Shown one piece after another: positions 11,806 to 23,989 of a stretch of 64,000 nucleotides of DNA. The DNA lies in assembly GCF_001632365.1 (NCBI RefSeq), contig NW_024468510.1:64310-128309 (forward strand), in the 5' to 3' direction. The stretch comes from Laetiporus sulphureus 93-53. Its lineage: Eukaryota; Basidiomycota; Agaricomycetes; Polyporales; Laetiporaceae. The notes under the pieces were generated by a model, which made no database searches, was not told the origin of the DNA, and saw only the letters and a list, made by a program, of their open reading frames with translations. How positions within the stretch are numbered: the stretch's first letter is position 1; every line of letters begins with the position of its first letter. Position numbers and translations under genes: made by a program.

Positions 11806-13570
11806 TCAATCGTCCTCGTCGTCGTCCTCATCGTCGGAGCGCTCGTCGCCCACCTTCGAAGCCTCCTCCGACTGCAGCACTCTGCCGTAAAAGACGTTGT
11901 CAGCTGAGAATGTGATTAGATGCGAGGGGAAAGAAGCGACGCACCTGAGCCCGATGCGGAGCATGAGTATATACCAGAAGATATTGAGGAACAGCAGGAG
12001 CAGGATCGGCGTGAACACCTGGTACTTCATCCACCACACCAGCCATACGCCATCCTTCGGTGACCAACGCTTGGACGTCTCACTGTATGCAGCAACACGA
12101 ACCACAGCGTTTGTCACGACGATGATGTGGGTGGCATTGCATTGGTAAAGAGAAAGTGAATGCACGATCAGCGTGACTGTCCGAAAGTATGAGGCTTGCA
12201 ATAGGCACGCACGGCATGAGGTCGAACTCCGTCCACACCGAGTACAGGATGACTAGATTGAGCCAGTGACGGAAGTACCTGAATTCACATGCTATCAGGC
12301 CGCGATGCTCTTCCTGCGAAGTGGACGCGTATACGTACGTCCAGACGGCGATGAACACGCCATACGAGACGACCTTGGTGCGTGTATACTGGATGTAGTT
12401 CATGAGCTTCGAAAACTGCGTGTGGCGATTATTACGACAGAGAAGATGAGTTGAAGAGAGCACAGGAAAGGCAAGAAAGTAGTGCATACCGCGAGGAATG
12501 TATCTGGGATGTCCATGCTGACATACACTGCGTTCCCGATCAAGGTCAAGTTAATCAAGTAGCTCCATCTGTACTTGTGTGAGCTGCGTCATTTCCACTC
12601 ATACAAATACGCACCCAATAAGCCAGAGCGTGACAAAATGATGTGCAACCAGCTCGTAATAGTCTTTGCGCGGCTTCTCCAGATTGAGTAGGAGGACAAT
12701 GAGCTGCTGACACCAGTAGGCAGCTTGCATGAGATAGTACCGTTTCAGTTCCGGCGTCATCTCCCAATGTGGATAGTCTGCCGGAGTTGAGAACAACAGA
12801 AGACGAATATTCGCGTCGTTACGCACCAATCCAGAAGTACTCTGTGCGATACCACCACGTCGGGAGCTGAGACATGATCCGCTGCGACAGTATTGGCTTC
12901 CAGTCTTTGCAAGCATACACATAAACAGAACTCACCGCTCCCCAGGCGCCCATAATGGCGAAATACACCATCGCATAGCCCTGCTCACCAAATCTCGCGA
13001 GCTTCGCCTCCTTCTTGATGCCAAAAAAATTGGCAATGGATCGGCAGAGGTACAGAGTGACAACCTGGCGAAAGAACGACCAGAAGACGATGTAGTACGC
13101 GATGAATACGAGGTCGAGATAGCCCTTGGCATAGCGCGGATGCTCAGGGGTGGAGAGGGTGGTGGGCGAGGGCGGAACGGGATGTGAGATAAAGAGGAGA
13201 GGCGCAAAGGGGTTGGGGAGGCCTGGCACGACGAAGGGCGTGATAACCTCCCAGTTGGACCAAAGGACGAAAACGATGAGCAAAATTTTGAAGGAGGATG
13301 CTGACGGTGAAACGCGTCAGGTGGACTGTAGAGACATCAAGAACAGCGCATACATGGGACAACCACCCAACGGTTAGATTTGATGTCGGCCCAGAGGCCC
13401 TCAGATGCAACGCTCCACGGAGCGGCATCATTTGGCGAGCCAACGGGGGAGAACTGCGCGTTGAGCGGGCTGGGAGGTGTCAATGCAGGACGAACGTCGC
13501 TAAATGAAATGTACGTACGTCTGGGGCCTGAAAGGCCCTGCGAGATGGTGGGTGGGATCTGTTCTGTCAT
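11806..13570 (-). CDS. LAG1: Ceramide synthase Lag1/Lac1 (sphingosine N-acyltransferase)
   Basis: An ER membrane enzyme that N-acylates long-chain bases with acyl-CoA to make ceramide. Eight exons (13570-13354, 13300-12827, 12777-12615, 12568-12490, 12415-12339, 12278-12213, 12082-11945, 11881-11806) join in phase to 429 residues. The TLC/Lag1p domain is clear: ELVAHHFVTLWLIGWSY holds the paired catalytic-type histidines, followed by YVSMDIPDTFLA and FRHWLNLVILYSVWTEFDLMP with its second conserved His. Several hydrophobic segments surround it (KILLIVFVLWSNW near residue 78, PILLLLFLNIFWYILML near the C-terminus). The acidic tail is (S/D/E)-rich, ending DDEDDDEDD, like other fungal Lag1 proteins. 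An alternative start at 13703 would need a 37-nt intron and is less likely. It works in the same pathway as the Tsc10 gene at 53671. Confidence 0.93.
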
Positions 13571-14349
13571 AAGGCGTTTGAGCGAGATGATGGGCGTCGG
13601 CGCTGAAGTGAACTCACTCGATGTGCTGGAGGGACTTACGTAGGACGTTGCTGCTTGATTTGAGGCTGGGTCTGCGATGTTTGAGGTGGCCGTTGGCGGA
13701 CATGGCGGGCGTACAGGCCTGGGAGAAAACGAACGCAAGGTCGACGTGGGAGGCCTGCCGCTACGCCAAGCCTCTGCTGCCACTCCCCGACCGTAGATAG
13801 GATGCGCTTTCGGAGTTACGTAAGCTCCCAACTCTGCATAAAACGTCCAAATTTTAATTGAGCCTTTATAAATTAACAACTGTATGCCGTTCTCTACATT
13901 TTAAACTCATATGTCATATTCAGCAGCTTTGCAGGGTGTTGGGTAGCCTTTGTATCAATATAAGGTGAGGAAGCCTATTCGTCTCTTCAAAAAATCATGG
14001 CGAACCAGCATGAACGTTAATAATACTCATTTTATGTCCTGCAGACATCGCAAGGGAGGTCTCTTCTGTGCTATGAGCTCGCGCCACCGTCCGGAGAAAT
14101 CCGTGCGACATGTCTCGGCATTTCCTAATCGAGGCGACACACGTTTGAATGTCTGTGCTACGGTCTGACAGGCGCGTTTTGAAGCAGACCTTTAAGAGAA
14201 GGAGTTGTCTGCCTAGATCTGCCTAGGGGAGACTGCTCTGCTGTCGCTGCCGCTCTCTTTTGCCCCGCACGCGTCGCGCGATCGACGAACAACAGGCGCA
14301 CATAACGCGTCGAGCGTCTCTGCATCTCTCTTTCCTTCGGTCCCGCACC
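13571..14349. other. Divergent promoter region between LAG1 and REX3
   Basis: About 780 bases lie between the two divergent starts. The LAG1-proximal part could still contain an extra N-terminal exon (ATG at 13703). The rest shows no protein-like frame, repeat or RNA gene. Confidence 0.4.
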
Positions 14350-16376
14350 ATGTTCCCCTCCGACCTCCGCCTCTTCAACAAACTCCCCTGCCCGGACAGA
14401 CAGAACTGCAAGCGGCAGAACTGCATATTTAGCCACCAGCTAGGCCTCGTCGAGCCACCCACCGTTCACATCCCCGTCGATCTCCCGAAAGATACGCCTA
14501 AGCAGTCGTCGGCCATTGCATCCACCTCCTCCCACACTCAGAGAAGCATTAACGCGATACCTGCGAAGCGATCCCTCTCCCAACAACTCATTGCTAATCC
14601 GAGCAATGGAAGCAGCTCTAGTGAACCGCCCAGAAAGCTTCAGAGAACAGGGCCGATCAGAAGGCCAATTGCCGTCCCTACTGCCACACATACCTCGGCA
14701 AGTAGCTCATATTTGTGGCACAAACAACGCAGACGCTCATGTACGTACAGACGGGAGTACCGCTCCTTCGCATCAACCCCGCACAGTCGATAGTTCCTCT
14801 CCCCGTCCGCCAGGTGCGCCCGGCTATTGTCACGCAATTTCTTCCCATCATTTTTGATTTCTTCATAGGCCATGCTCAAGTCACTTTACGACCATTTCGT
14901 CGTTTTATACGAGAAGATTCTTTCTACAAATCCCACTCTCGCCTCCGAGCACGCTCTTCGGCAAGAAGAAGAGGTATACAAGTCCTCCACCAAGCACACT
15001 TACCGCAACGTACGTTCCCTTCCCTCCTCACATTACAGCAGAGCAACCTGACGAATTGCAGCACTGGCGTCGTACTCCATCAGGCTGTCATCTCCTCCAT
15101 CGCCTCGCTCAAGCGGCGCCCCTTCCCCGACAACGCATCGCACCCCTCCGTTGGCACCGAAGGCGAGATCGCCGCACGTGCGGACACGCGCAAAAAACTT
15201 GCAGCGCTCCGACTCACCGCCGCCCAGCTTGAGCCGTACATGCTCACCATGGAAGAGATGCGCCGCTGGGGCTACGTCGTCGAAATTCCCCCGGGACCGG
15301 GCGGCACGCGCCCCAGCGAGGTTGGCGTGGTAAAAACTTGCGAACGGTGTGGCCAAGCGTTCAAGGTGAAGCCTAAGGGGGAGGCGGACGAGTGCGTGTT
15401 CCACTGGGGGAAAGCGCTCACGACGAAAGCGAATGGTAAGTGCCATGTCAGGCCATTTGTGTACTGAGCTCATACGGATTGCAGGTGAGAAACGTCGGTT
15501 GTATACATGCTGCGAGCGGCCGGCGGATAGTGAGGGGTGTGAGCGCGGATTCCACGTATTCTACGAGACTGCGCCAGAGGACCTCCACCTCCGGCATCCG
15601 TTCTCCTTCACCCGCCCTCCTTTCTCATCGGCTGCAGACTCAACATCCCCCGATTCGCCATCACGAGACAACTCAGATGAGGAGGTAGAAGGTAGCTCAC
15701 GCACGGACACAGCGCTCGATGTCGTCGCGCTCGACTGCGAGATGGTGTACACGACCGGCGGGATGCGCGTTGCGCGAGTCTCCGTGGTGGACGCGACAGG
15801 AAAAGAAGTGTTCGACGAGCTCGTCCGCATGGACGACGGCGTCGAGGTCATGTTTGTTCCTACTATTCATTCATATTAATTATCGACCCTAACGCTTCGC
15901 TTTGCCCATAAGTGATTTCAATACGCGCTTCTCGGGCATCACTCCAGAGGCACACGCCAGCGCACTGCTCCCGCTCGCGAGCATTCGGCGTTCGCTCGAC
16001 ACGCTCATCAGCTCGGAAACAGTCGTGATCGGGCACGCGCTCGAAAACGACTTGAAGACATTGCGCATGGTGCATTACCGGTGTGTGGATACGGTAGCGC
16101 TGTTTCCGCATTCGGCGGGCCCGCCGTATCGGAGGGCATTGAGGGCATTGTGAGGATCTTGTTACCTTCTACAAGAAGGCGTGAGTTCGGTCGGCTGATG
16201 ATTGTTCTGTATGCAGAGTGAAAGAATTTTTGGGCCAGACGATCCAGAGTGGCGGAGGAACAGTGGGACATAGTTCGGTGGAGGACTCAGTGGCGACGCT
16301 GGATTTGGTGCGGTGGCATGTCCTGAATCGTCCCAAGCCTCCGCCGAAGACGTCAACGTCGACGATTGTCAGCTGA
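14350..16376 (+). CDS. REX3: RNA exonuclease 3 (Rex3-like DEDDh exonuclease)
   Basis: A 3'-5' RNA exonuclease of the REXO1/Rex3 group, acting in maturation of RNase MRP RNA and snoRNAs in yeast. Seven exons (14350-14697, 14751-14813, 14869-15009, 15084-15435, 15485-15851, 15913-16149, 16217-16376) give 555 residues with all phases matched. Near the start is a CCCH-type finger (CPDRQNCKRQNCIFSH, about 17-32). A mid-protein motif with TCERCGQAF, ECVFHWGK and YTCCE looks like a metal site. The nuclease domain has VVALDCEMVYT (Exo I, D and E), VIGHALENDLKTLRM (Exo II) and HSSVEDSVATLDLV (Exo III, H and D). The first intron (14698-14750) starts GCAAGT, so it is a GC-AG intron; no GT donor gives the right phase there. 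Confidence 0.92.
14698..14750 (+). other. GC-AG intron in REX3
   Basis: The intron begins GCAAGT and ends TACGTACAG, is 53 nt long and in phase 0. The GC donor has the otherwise perfect consensus that GC-AG introns need to pair with U1 snRNA. The downstream frame is blocked by an in-frame TAG before the acceptor, so removal is required. Confidence 0.75.
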
Positions 16377-16737
16377 ACTCCTCAGGAATATATGGATGAT
16401 GTACGATGAACGAGAACACGGTGGATGGTTCTATTGGCTGTGGTAAGGTCGGAAGGGGACTTTGCTAGCGTGACGATATACCATAACATTTAGATTTGCT
16501 CGAAGCAATTATTCCTGGAAATGCTACCATCGATGACTTTGCACCGATTGAGCACGGTATTGCGAGAGATTCAATATGATCGTGATGTCGGGGTGAGGCA
16601 GATTCTCAGAGACAGATGGAAAGGGAAACAAGTATATGAGATTAATATGAGTACTTGTACGATCACTGTCCACAAAAATAACGGACGCAGCCAGGCTCCG
16701 CCAAAGAAAGACAAAAATCATGCAAGGTATACCCTGT

Positions 16738-17573
16738 CTACGGCCCCCTCGAACCGAGGCTTCCCAACCTAGCCATTGTGTCCTCGCTGTTCTCTTGTTC
16801 TTCTATGCTGTCAGATTGTGTTACCTGCAATAATTGTTCGGTAATGCATCGTGAGGTTAAGAAATGTGTTGCCACAGAAAAAGAAATTGGATACTGACCA
16901 CCCGGAGGACAGATTTCTTCGATGATTCCTGGAGCTCTCCTGCGATGATGAGCTCGTCGAGTATCTGTGTCTTGCGGATGAATACAATTCGTTATGATCA
17001 AACCAGCATGCCACCCACTGCATAAGCTTTCTGGAAGTTGAAGATGCTGAGGAAATGGTCAATAGGGTCTCCAGGGATGCAATACTCATTCCATACAGGT
17101 CGAGTTCACAGACCTGGAGCAAGTTGTTTATGAGCACGGTTACAGAGAGCCGAAGCGGCATACGCACATTCCCAAAGTATCGATCCAGCACCTCGACGTA
17201 TCGATGTATGATCTCCAGCGTTATCAGTTCATTATCCCCCGAAGCGATCCCGCAGACGAAGAACAGCGAGGCATATCGGCGATATACAACTTTCGTGTCT
17301 GCCATGAGAGTGCCACAGTTGGTCCTCGATCGTCACAAAAGTCGCAAGAAATGCGCACCTTTGTATTCGAGGAAGTTACACATGCGCGTCCGCCGACCGA
17401 GGACGAGCTGCGTGACGTCTTTGATGATCTTAGCCTTGGTCTTCTGCGGCATCGTCGTGAACCATTTCGCCAGGCGTACCTTGCCTATAAAGCATCATCA
17501 CTCAGCCACTATTGAATCAGCACAAATGCCAGCACCGACCCTGGCGCGAGACGAGGAGGATGTACGTGATCAT
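16738..17573 (-). CDS. APS1: AP-1 clathrin adaptor complex sigma subunit
   Basis: Small subunit of the heterotetrameric adaptor that sorts cargo between trans-Golgi and endosomes; with the gamma subunit it binds dileucine signals. Seven exons (17573-17540, 17484-17359, 17298-17168, 17113-17097, 17046-17019, 16964-16899, 16824-16738) join in phase to 162 residues, the usual sigma length. The longin-like fold is full: [109 protein letters not shown]. The tail ([14 protein letters not shown]) is typical of fungal sigma-1. Exons 4 and 5 are only 17 and 28 nt. The gene diverges from the unknown gene at 17824 with 250 bp between starts. Confidence 0.95.
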
Positions 17574-17823
17574 GGCGGGCCTGCTGGGCGGCGGTCGGCG
17601 GATGGAAGGGAGGAAGCGTTGATTGCCTTTCTGGGAGACTGTGCAAATAGGCGACAATAGAGCCCTGATTGCCGGGATCTGTTGCGCGCGATCGTGTTTT
17701 CATTTTATTTAGCTATAGTACGCGTCGTCGCGCCTAATCATTAAACTCTCCATAATTGACTCCTACTCGACAAGGCGTCCGTCCATCCCGCTCACATATC
17801 ACTCAAGTTTCGGGCGCTGCAGC

Positions 17824-19529
17824 ATGGAGGCAAAGATTTCGCTGCCTGCATTTCTCAAAATGCTCACAAATCACAACGTGCCCGCAACGAAAGCGATGGC
17901 TGTGGCAGGGAACATGTCAGTGGTCGGCTCATCGATCTGCTCATTGGTTTGCTGACACCGTCACAGCTACAAGACGTACAACACCCCTTCGGCACTCGCT
18001 CAGTTAAATGACTTTCAGTTGAAAGCCTCGGGAGTGGACGAAAAGGACCTTCGGAAGCTCGTGCTAGCGGCGATCCGCAAATCGGGCTTCAGGGCCAAAC
18101 TGCAAGCATCCTCGAGCAGTGCTCACGACAGCACGCCGAACGCTGCAGGATCAAGTACATCTTTTGCTCAAGCGGAGGTGTGTCATTGGAAATTTTCCAT
18201 CATATCCTTACCGAAATTGAGCGCTCTGACGTACTTCACGCCTTCGTTTGTTCCGCGCATGGGTACAGCGACCCAAGAAGAAGCGCAAGAGAGATGATGA
18301 TCTCAACGAGTTCCTTCCAGACCGGCTCCAAGATGAGGGCGAGCAGTATGGCAGCCTGGAGTTCGATGAAGTTCTCGACGAAGAGGTGCGTATTCTGTTC
18401 GGGTCCAGACTGAAGACGGCCCCCTCATGCATGCTAATGAACTTCCCACTGCTCGGGAATGCGTTGGTGGGCTGTGTGATGGACCATGGGCTGACGCATT
18501 TCATACGTCTTTCCTTGGTACGCCAGGTCCTCCAGACGAAGTACACGGTTGTGAACCGCGCCCCGATCATGATGGCATGGGCTTTCGTCGTGGCCGAACG
18601 ACTGGGATTCCAGCGTCAGGAGGCCCTGAGCATAGGTACGTCTGTGCCGATCTTGGTAGTGCACAGCCCCATGCAGTGCTCGGCACTGCATGCCCATATG
18701 CTCAATTTCAATTCGCAGCATCCGTGTACACGGAGATGAATGCTATTACGAAGGGCGTCTCTCGTGGAATCTTCGACAAGGACAAGGGTAAGGGCGTGGA
18801 GGCGAGCATGAACGGCTCCCAGCCGTATGTGGACCTCATGGGCCGACGGTTAGTCCTGCTCCTCTACAAATCACAATGAGTGCTGCTTTAACGTAAATGC
18901 TTTGCTTCGCACACCTCGTCTCCGCATTGCAACCGCTAATGTAGTGTGTAAGTCGCCGTTTCTCGAAATGACCCTTCGGCCGCCCAGTCGATCTATCACC
19001 CACTCACCCACTCACTTCCCACAGCCCTCTATACCAGACGGCTTCCGGCAGTTGGCGCGCCCTCTCTTCAAGCGTGCCCGTCGCGCCCACGTCCCCATTC
19101 TCATACATCAAGCGCTCGCTGAGGCAGACCGCACCGCACGTTCTTGGTGCGCTACGCCTTCTGGCAGCAAGCTACACGCCTGCCGAGCTGAACCGCAAAG
19201 GTTATGCGCTCTACGCCGATCTTCGCCCCGATGTAGATGGATGGGGCAAGCGCGGCGACGTGAGATGCTCGACGATCCTAGGGCTGCGCAATGTCGGTGG
19301 CCTGACTGCGGACGTCAAGAAGAAGCTCTCAGATGGCGTCCAAGATCTTGTCAAAGTCGAGCCCGTGAGTGAAGATAAGCTGGGCGCTCAGGTAAATCTA
19401 CCAGCGCCCGAGGTAGAAGATCGGCCAAGCAAGAAGCAAAATAGCATGTCGCTGGAGGAGTATGAAGCAGCCCTCGATGCAGACCATACCTTTGACGACG
19501 TTGATCTCAACTTCGACGACGTGCCATGA
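17824..19529 (+). CDS. Probably conserved fungal protein of unknown function, nuclear-type
   Basis: I cannot assign a function. At least six exons are visible, beginning MEAKISLPAFLKMLTNHNVP and ending in an acidic tail (DDVDLNFDDVP). The N-terminal part (about residues 1-65) looks like a small helical domain: KAMAVAGNIYKTYNTPSALA, then DEKDLRKLVLAAIRKSGF. A basic cluster RPKKKRKRDDD resembles a bipartite nuclear signal. The most domain-like block is VNRAPIMMAWAFVVAERLGF followed by ASVYTEMNAITKGVSRGIF; a last block (LGALRLLAASYTPAELN, then GYALYADLRPDVDGWGKRG) precedes a Ser/Glu-rich tail. Conserved-looking spacing and tidy phases support a real gene. It might be a chromatin or nucleolar factor, but that rests only on the basic signal. 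Confidence 0.75.
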
Positions 19530-19665
19530 AGGATGCTCTCTGACATCCCACATGCATGTCATCGCATTAACAATGTATAACATGTAGCGAAGGGACTACT
19601 GTCCTCGCTGCTCTCGCACCATGCCTATCTCTTCTATCACTATTGTCCATGCCGAAAAGAAACAA

Positions 19666-21312
19666 CTATTGGAGGTTTTTGATGATAGCTGCGGTGAACT
19701 CGGAGGTCGTCGCAGCACCTGTAGAGAAATGGAAGAGCACAGAGTGAAGGCTGATTCTCTTCAAAATCTGAGACGATGAGACTTACCACCCATGTCGGCA
19801 GTGCGGACCTGGCCGCCATTGATAACATCGAAGGTCGCGCTCGCGATGTTGTTTGCAAGGTCATCCAGACTTTGATAAATCAGTCTAGTGGAAAATATTC
19901 ATGATAAGTAACATACCCCAGATGCCTGAGCATCATGGTTGCGCTTAGGATCATAGCGGCAGGGTTGGCACGGTTAGTACCCATGATGTCCTTGGCAACA
20001 TGACGGCATCCAGGCTCAAAGAGCGCGTATTCCTGAAGGTTGAGACGTGTGAATGAATGGGCAGGTGCTGCTGCAGTGCATTCTAGTCGAGATACTTACA
20101 CGACCGACGTTACAACCAGGGACGATACCCGGGCCACCGACGAGGGCGGCACCAATGTTCGAAACAATTGCACCGTACAGATTGGGCATGACCATCACGT
20201 CGAATTGACCGGGCCGCGCGACCAGCTGCATCGACCTAGAGCGGAGAACTTAACGAAAAGTGCCCTAGGCAGACGAGCGTGTCCTGCGTACGTGTTGTCG
20301 ACGATCATGTCATTGTGCACAATTCCAGAAGACTTGTACTCCTCCGCGACCTGGCGGAAAGTGTTGAGGAAGAGACCATCACCGAGTTTCATAATGTTGG
20401 CCTTATGCACGCACGTGACTTTCTACACGAGAGATGTAGAAGTTCCTTCAATTCAATTTCGACATTAGTCAGTGTCAGGTATCAAACTCACCTTGCGGCC
20501 GTTCTTGAGCGCGAAATCAAACGCGAAACGGGCGATACGGTCGGCCTTCACGCGAGTGGACACCTTCAAGCTCTCGACGACGCCAGGGTAGCTCTGGTGC
20601 TCGAGGCCTGAATACTCGCCCTCGGTGTTCTCACGGATGATGGCGAAGTCGACATTATTGTGGCGAGTGGGGAAGCCCGGAAGAGACTTGCAAAGCACGA
20701 CGGAGGCGTAGATATCAAGCTGCTGGCGCATGGCGACGTTCCACGAAACGTGGCCACTCTGCGAGATGGGGGTGAAGAGAATACCTTCGATGTAGCAGAG
20801 ATCAGATGGAGGGGGATGGGCCCTTCACAAACGAAAACTCACCTTTGAGACCGACCCGGTTGCGTCTCAAGCTGTCCACAGCCTGTACGAAGAGTTCCTC
20901 GCCCGCGGAGGACACGCCAGAGACATTGTACTGCTCCCACTCAATGGGAGCATTGACATACTCGAAAATCTCCTTGACGGAATCGGTAATTTCGTTACCA
21001 ATACCATCACCGGGGATCAGGGTAACCTAGAGAATGCCTGAGTTATCCGATGAATTCTACCAGACTCCTTCATACGTACAGTGTAGACACCACCATACTT
21101 GGTAGGCAGCTACACCGGAGATTCAGTACACGGTCCAATGATGTCAAAGAGGTACTGTATACCCTCTTGGAAACCCTGGGAAAGCCAGCCGAGAGTGTGG
21201 TGGCGGATCTCTAACGCGATGTGCGGTGAGACCCGGAACGCGATGTACGGACGTAAACACGTACAGCTTGGACGACGGGGCGAACCGCCGCTGAGAGGGC
21301 GTTGCGCAACAT
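19666..21312 (-). CDS. IDH1: NAD+-dependent isocitrate dehydrogenase subunit 1, mitochondrial
   Basis: Regulatory subunit of the octameric TCA-cycle enzyme that converts isocitrate to 2-oxoglutarate. Blocks in order: mitochondrial-type leader ([16 protein letters not shown]), [79 protein letters not shown], the BGGQ-type [19 protein letters not shown], and [19 protein letters not shown] near the end. The set fits Idh1 better than IDH2 or isopropylmalate dehydrogenase. The start region appears to use a 13-nt micro-exon (about 21206-21194), because the frame into LPTKYGG is blocked by a TAG just upstream; the exact first two introns remain tentative. It ends 136 bp from the stop of the convergent neighbour. 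Confidence 0.9.
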
Positions 21313-21684
21313 GAGAGACTATGAGAAGGGCGAGGAAGACGAGGTCGGATGCTTCACCTGCAGCTCGAGGACAGCGTTGAAAAATGGAATCTGTCGGCCG
21401 AATTGATAGAGCACGGTGAAACATCACGTGACCCAGCGTCATAAACCGCGTATTGATCCGGGAGCGCCCATAGAAAGAGATGGCCACATGGCAGATTGAT
21501 CGCTAGCTATTCTTGGCGATGGACCGTTATGGGCGGTTGTCTGCCACCGACGCGACCTGAGCCGGTCGTCCCCTCATTGTCGGCCGTCGCTCCCCCACAT
21601 CTCCGCGCTGGCTCGCTCGGGTCGTGTGCAGTACCTCGCGACTCGGTGGCCTTTCCTGTCTTTACATACAGCTCTCGCCGCATA
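21313..21684. other. Divergent promoter between IDH1 and the alpha/beta hydrolase gene
   Basis: About 370 bases between two outward-facing start codons. The minus-strand frame passing through it continues upstream of the chosen IDH1 start but has no similarity to a leader peptide. No other element seen. Confidence 0.4.
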
Positions 21685-23700
21685 ATGGAAACCAAAAAAC
21701 AGCAAAATACCGTCACTGACATCTCGGAACAGCTGCCGCCAGCTCGCCGCCGTGACCTGTCATTCTACATCGTCCTCTTCGTGGCCGTGATTCCCCTCTG
21801 GTCTGTGATACCGCTCTCCTGGGCATATGTGATCTACGCTCTTCGATCGGGCAACATCTGGACATTCGCATGGTGCGGGCGTGCGCTCTTTGCTGCCGCG
21901 CTCTGTGAGGTCAGATCTGCTGACCGCAACGCCGAGCACTCGTGCAAGCGCTGACCCCAATCATACTTTTCAGGTTTTCTTCAGTGTGTATCACTACAAT
22001 CTCACCAGTTTCATCACTGGCCCACATTCTCTTCCGCCAAACAAGCTCAGCGAACTCCAGAAGGCTTTCACGCGTGTCCTGCAGTCGGGCTTGGCTGACT
22101 TGCCTGAAGATGGCTTTGACGAGGAATCGTTGGATGTAGACCGGCCCGGCAGCCCAGCGGAGGAGATTATTACTCTTCAGTATGACGATCCTAGGGCAGC
22201 TGACTTTCGCAACAACCTCAGGACCTGGTCAGTCTTGCGCCATGTCCATACGGCGACGATACTCATGCTTGTCCAGGTTCAACAAGGCACCCTTCTCTGC
22301 GATCCACAAGCATGAGATGTATACGTGGTTATACTGGTCGATCTTCAACGCCGCTTACACCTCGTTTGACGACCTACCGCCCGCGCACCAGGTCGCTCTG
22401 AAAGAGGTCTGTCAGCTCCTTGAGGCACGCGCTGGGTGCAAAATTCCAGAAGGCTCAAATGCATCCGTGCGGCCGCTCCTTCTCACTCTTGACCCTGTGA
22501 ATGTTGTCTGGCGACCGTTCTTCTGGTACGTTGGCATCGCGATCAGCAACTTCATCTTGCGTAGGAGATTAGCTGGGAAGTGGGGCGTGAAATATGGGAC
22601 TTACCATGGCCTAGAGTGCGTGTGTCCCACTATCTCTGATGTCGTGCAAGCTATAACATTAGCAGGTATATGCTCCGCGTCCCAGCAGCCTGGGATCCTT
22701 TGACAGGCCCGCGTCCTGTAGTCTTCCTCCATGGCCTTGGGCTTGGGGTGACACAGTATAATCGTTTCCTCAACAAACTCTTCTCCATGGTGCCTGATCA
22801 CCCTGTCCTCGTGCCTCTTCAGCCGTACGTCAGCCAGCAAATCTTCCATCCACGCTATCTTCGGCCGATGGGCCGTCGTGATATGGCTAGGACGCTGGCG
22901 GGATTGCTGGATGTGCTCGGTTGGGCAAAGTGGGAGAAGGACGAACAGGAGGCAGTAACGAGCGGTGAGAAGGGAGAGGAAGTCCCCATGGGCGTGACTA
23001 TGCTCAGTCATTCTAAGTGAGTCTCAATCGAAGTATGATTTTGCATTGCACTGAATCACATCCGATGCTAGTGGGTCCTTTGCTCATGCGTGGATGCTCA
23101 AGCACCACCCATCTATGGTTACTCGGTCGTGCTTCATCGACCCGGTCACCTTTTGCTCGTGGGAGGGTGGTGCGTATGATGAGCACGGGCTTTGCTGGGA
23201 TGAAATCTGACAGACTCGAAATCTTAGATCTTTGCTACAACTTTATATATCGTCCTTGCACAACGGTAGGTTTTATCACATCAGTGCATTGCTTTTGCTC
23301 AAGGTGTTTCGTTGCAGGGCATGGAGCTGGTCATCAAGTACTTCGTCGGTTGTGAGCTTGGTGTCGCGAACTTCTTGCAGCGTCACTTCGACTGGTATGC
23401 GAACTCGCTGTGGCACGAGGAGATCCCGAATGCGCGCGATCCTTTCAAGACTAAATTTTTCCTCGGTGGCAAAGACGTGATTGTGAATGCTGAGGTGTGT
23501 GCACCACATTCTCGATCATGATCCGGCGGCTGAATGCAGCTTGATTGCAGCGTGTGAAACGTTACCTCACGGCGCACGGCATTCGCAAAGGCCTCTGGTA
23601 CAACCCGAATGGGCGTCACGGTCAGGCGATGCTGTCTGGCACGCCAGGGCAGAAGGAGATCTTTAAGTGGTTGCTCCAGACTGAGAATGCTTCATCATGA
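21685..23700 (+). CDS. Membrane-anchored alpha/beta hydrolase
   Basis: A serine hydrolase of the alpha/beta fold, probably acting on lipids or esters at a membrane. The N-terminus (METKKQQNTV) leads into one or two hydrophobic segments (SFYIVLFVAVIPLWSVIPLS and a following helix), then a lid-like region (YMLRVPAAWD marks its end). The core has the oxyanion strand VVFLHGLGLG, the nucleophile elbow LSHSNGS assembled across an intron, the acid in FFLGGKDVIVNAE, and a C-terminal His in NGRHGQAML. Together these give a plausible Ser-Asp-His triad. About eight introns interrupt the gene. Similar long hydrolases with N-terminal TM segments are common in basidiomycetes and mostly uncharacterised. The substrate cannot be read from the sequence. 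Confidence 0.85.
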
Positions 23701-23989
23701 TGGATACGCTTCCAAGCTTGGATTGACTAGGCAGCTGTTGATCTTGTGCCATGCGCGGCGCATGAGAAAGGTTGCGCGCTTTGTAGATGTTGCTATCGTT
23801 GATTTGCTATCGCTAATACCTGCTCGTAGAATATATACTGCTAATTCTTCCATGTAGAAACTGCTAATGCTCGGTCTTACAACAGCTGCAAGGTTGCAAT
23901 TCGCGGGGCTAAGTGTACTGGAAAGTGAAAACACAAGGTCCCCGACTTACGGAGTTGAATAACCTTTCTACAATGGTTATTGCCGTCGA

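Noticed and set aside
13571..13703. Upstream start (ATG at 13703) for LAG1
   Set aside because: It would need a 37-nt intron, shorter than any other in the window; kept only as an alternative.
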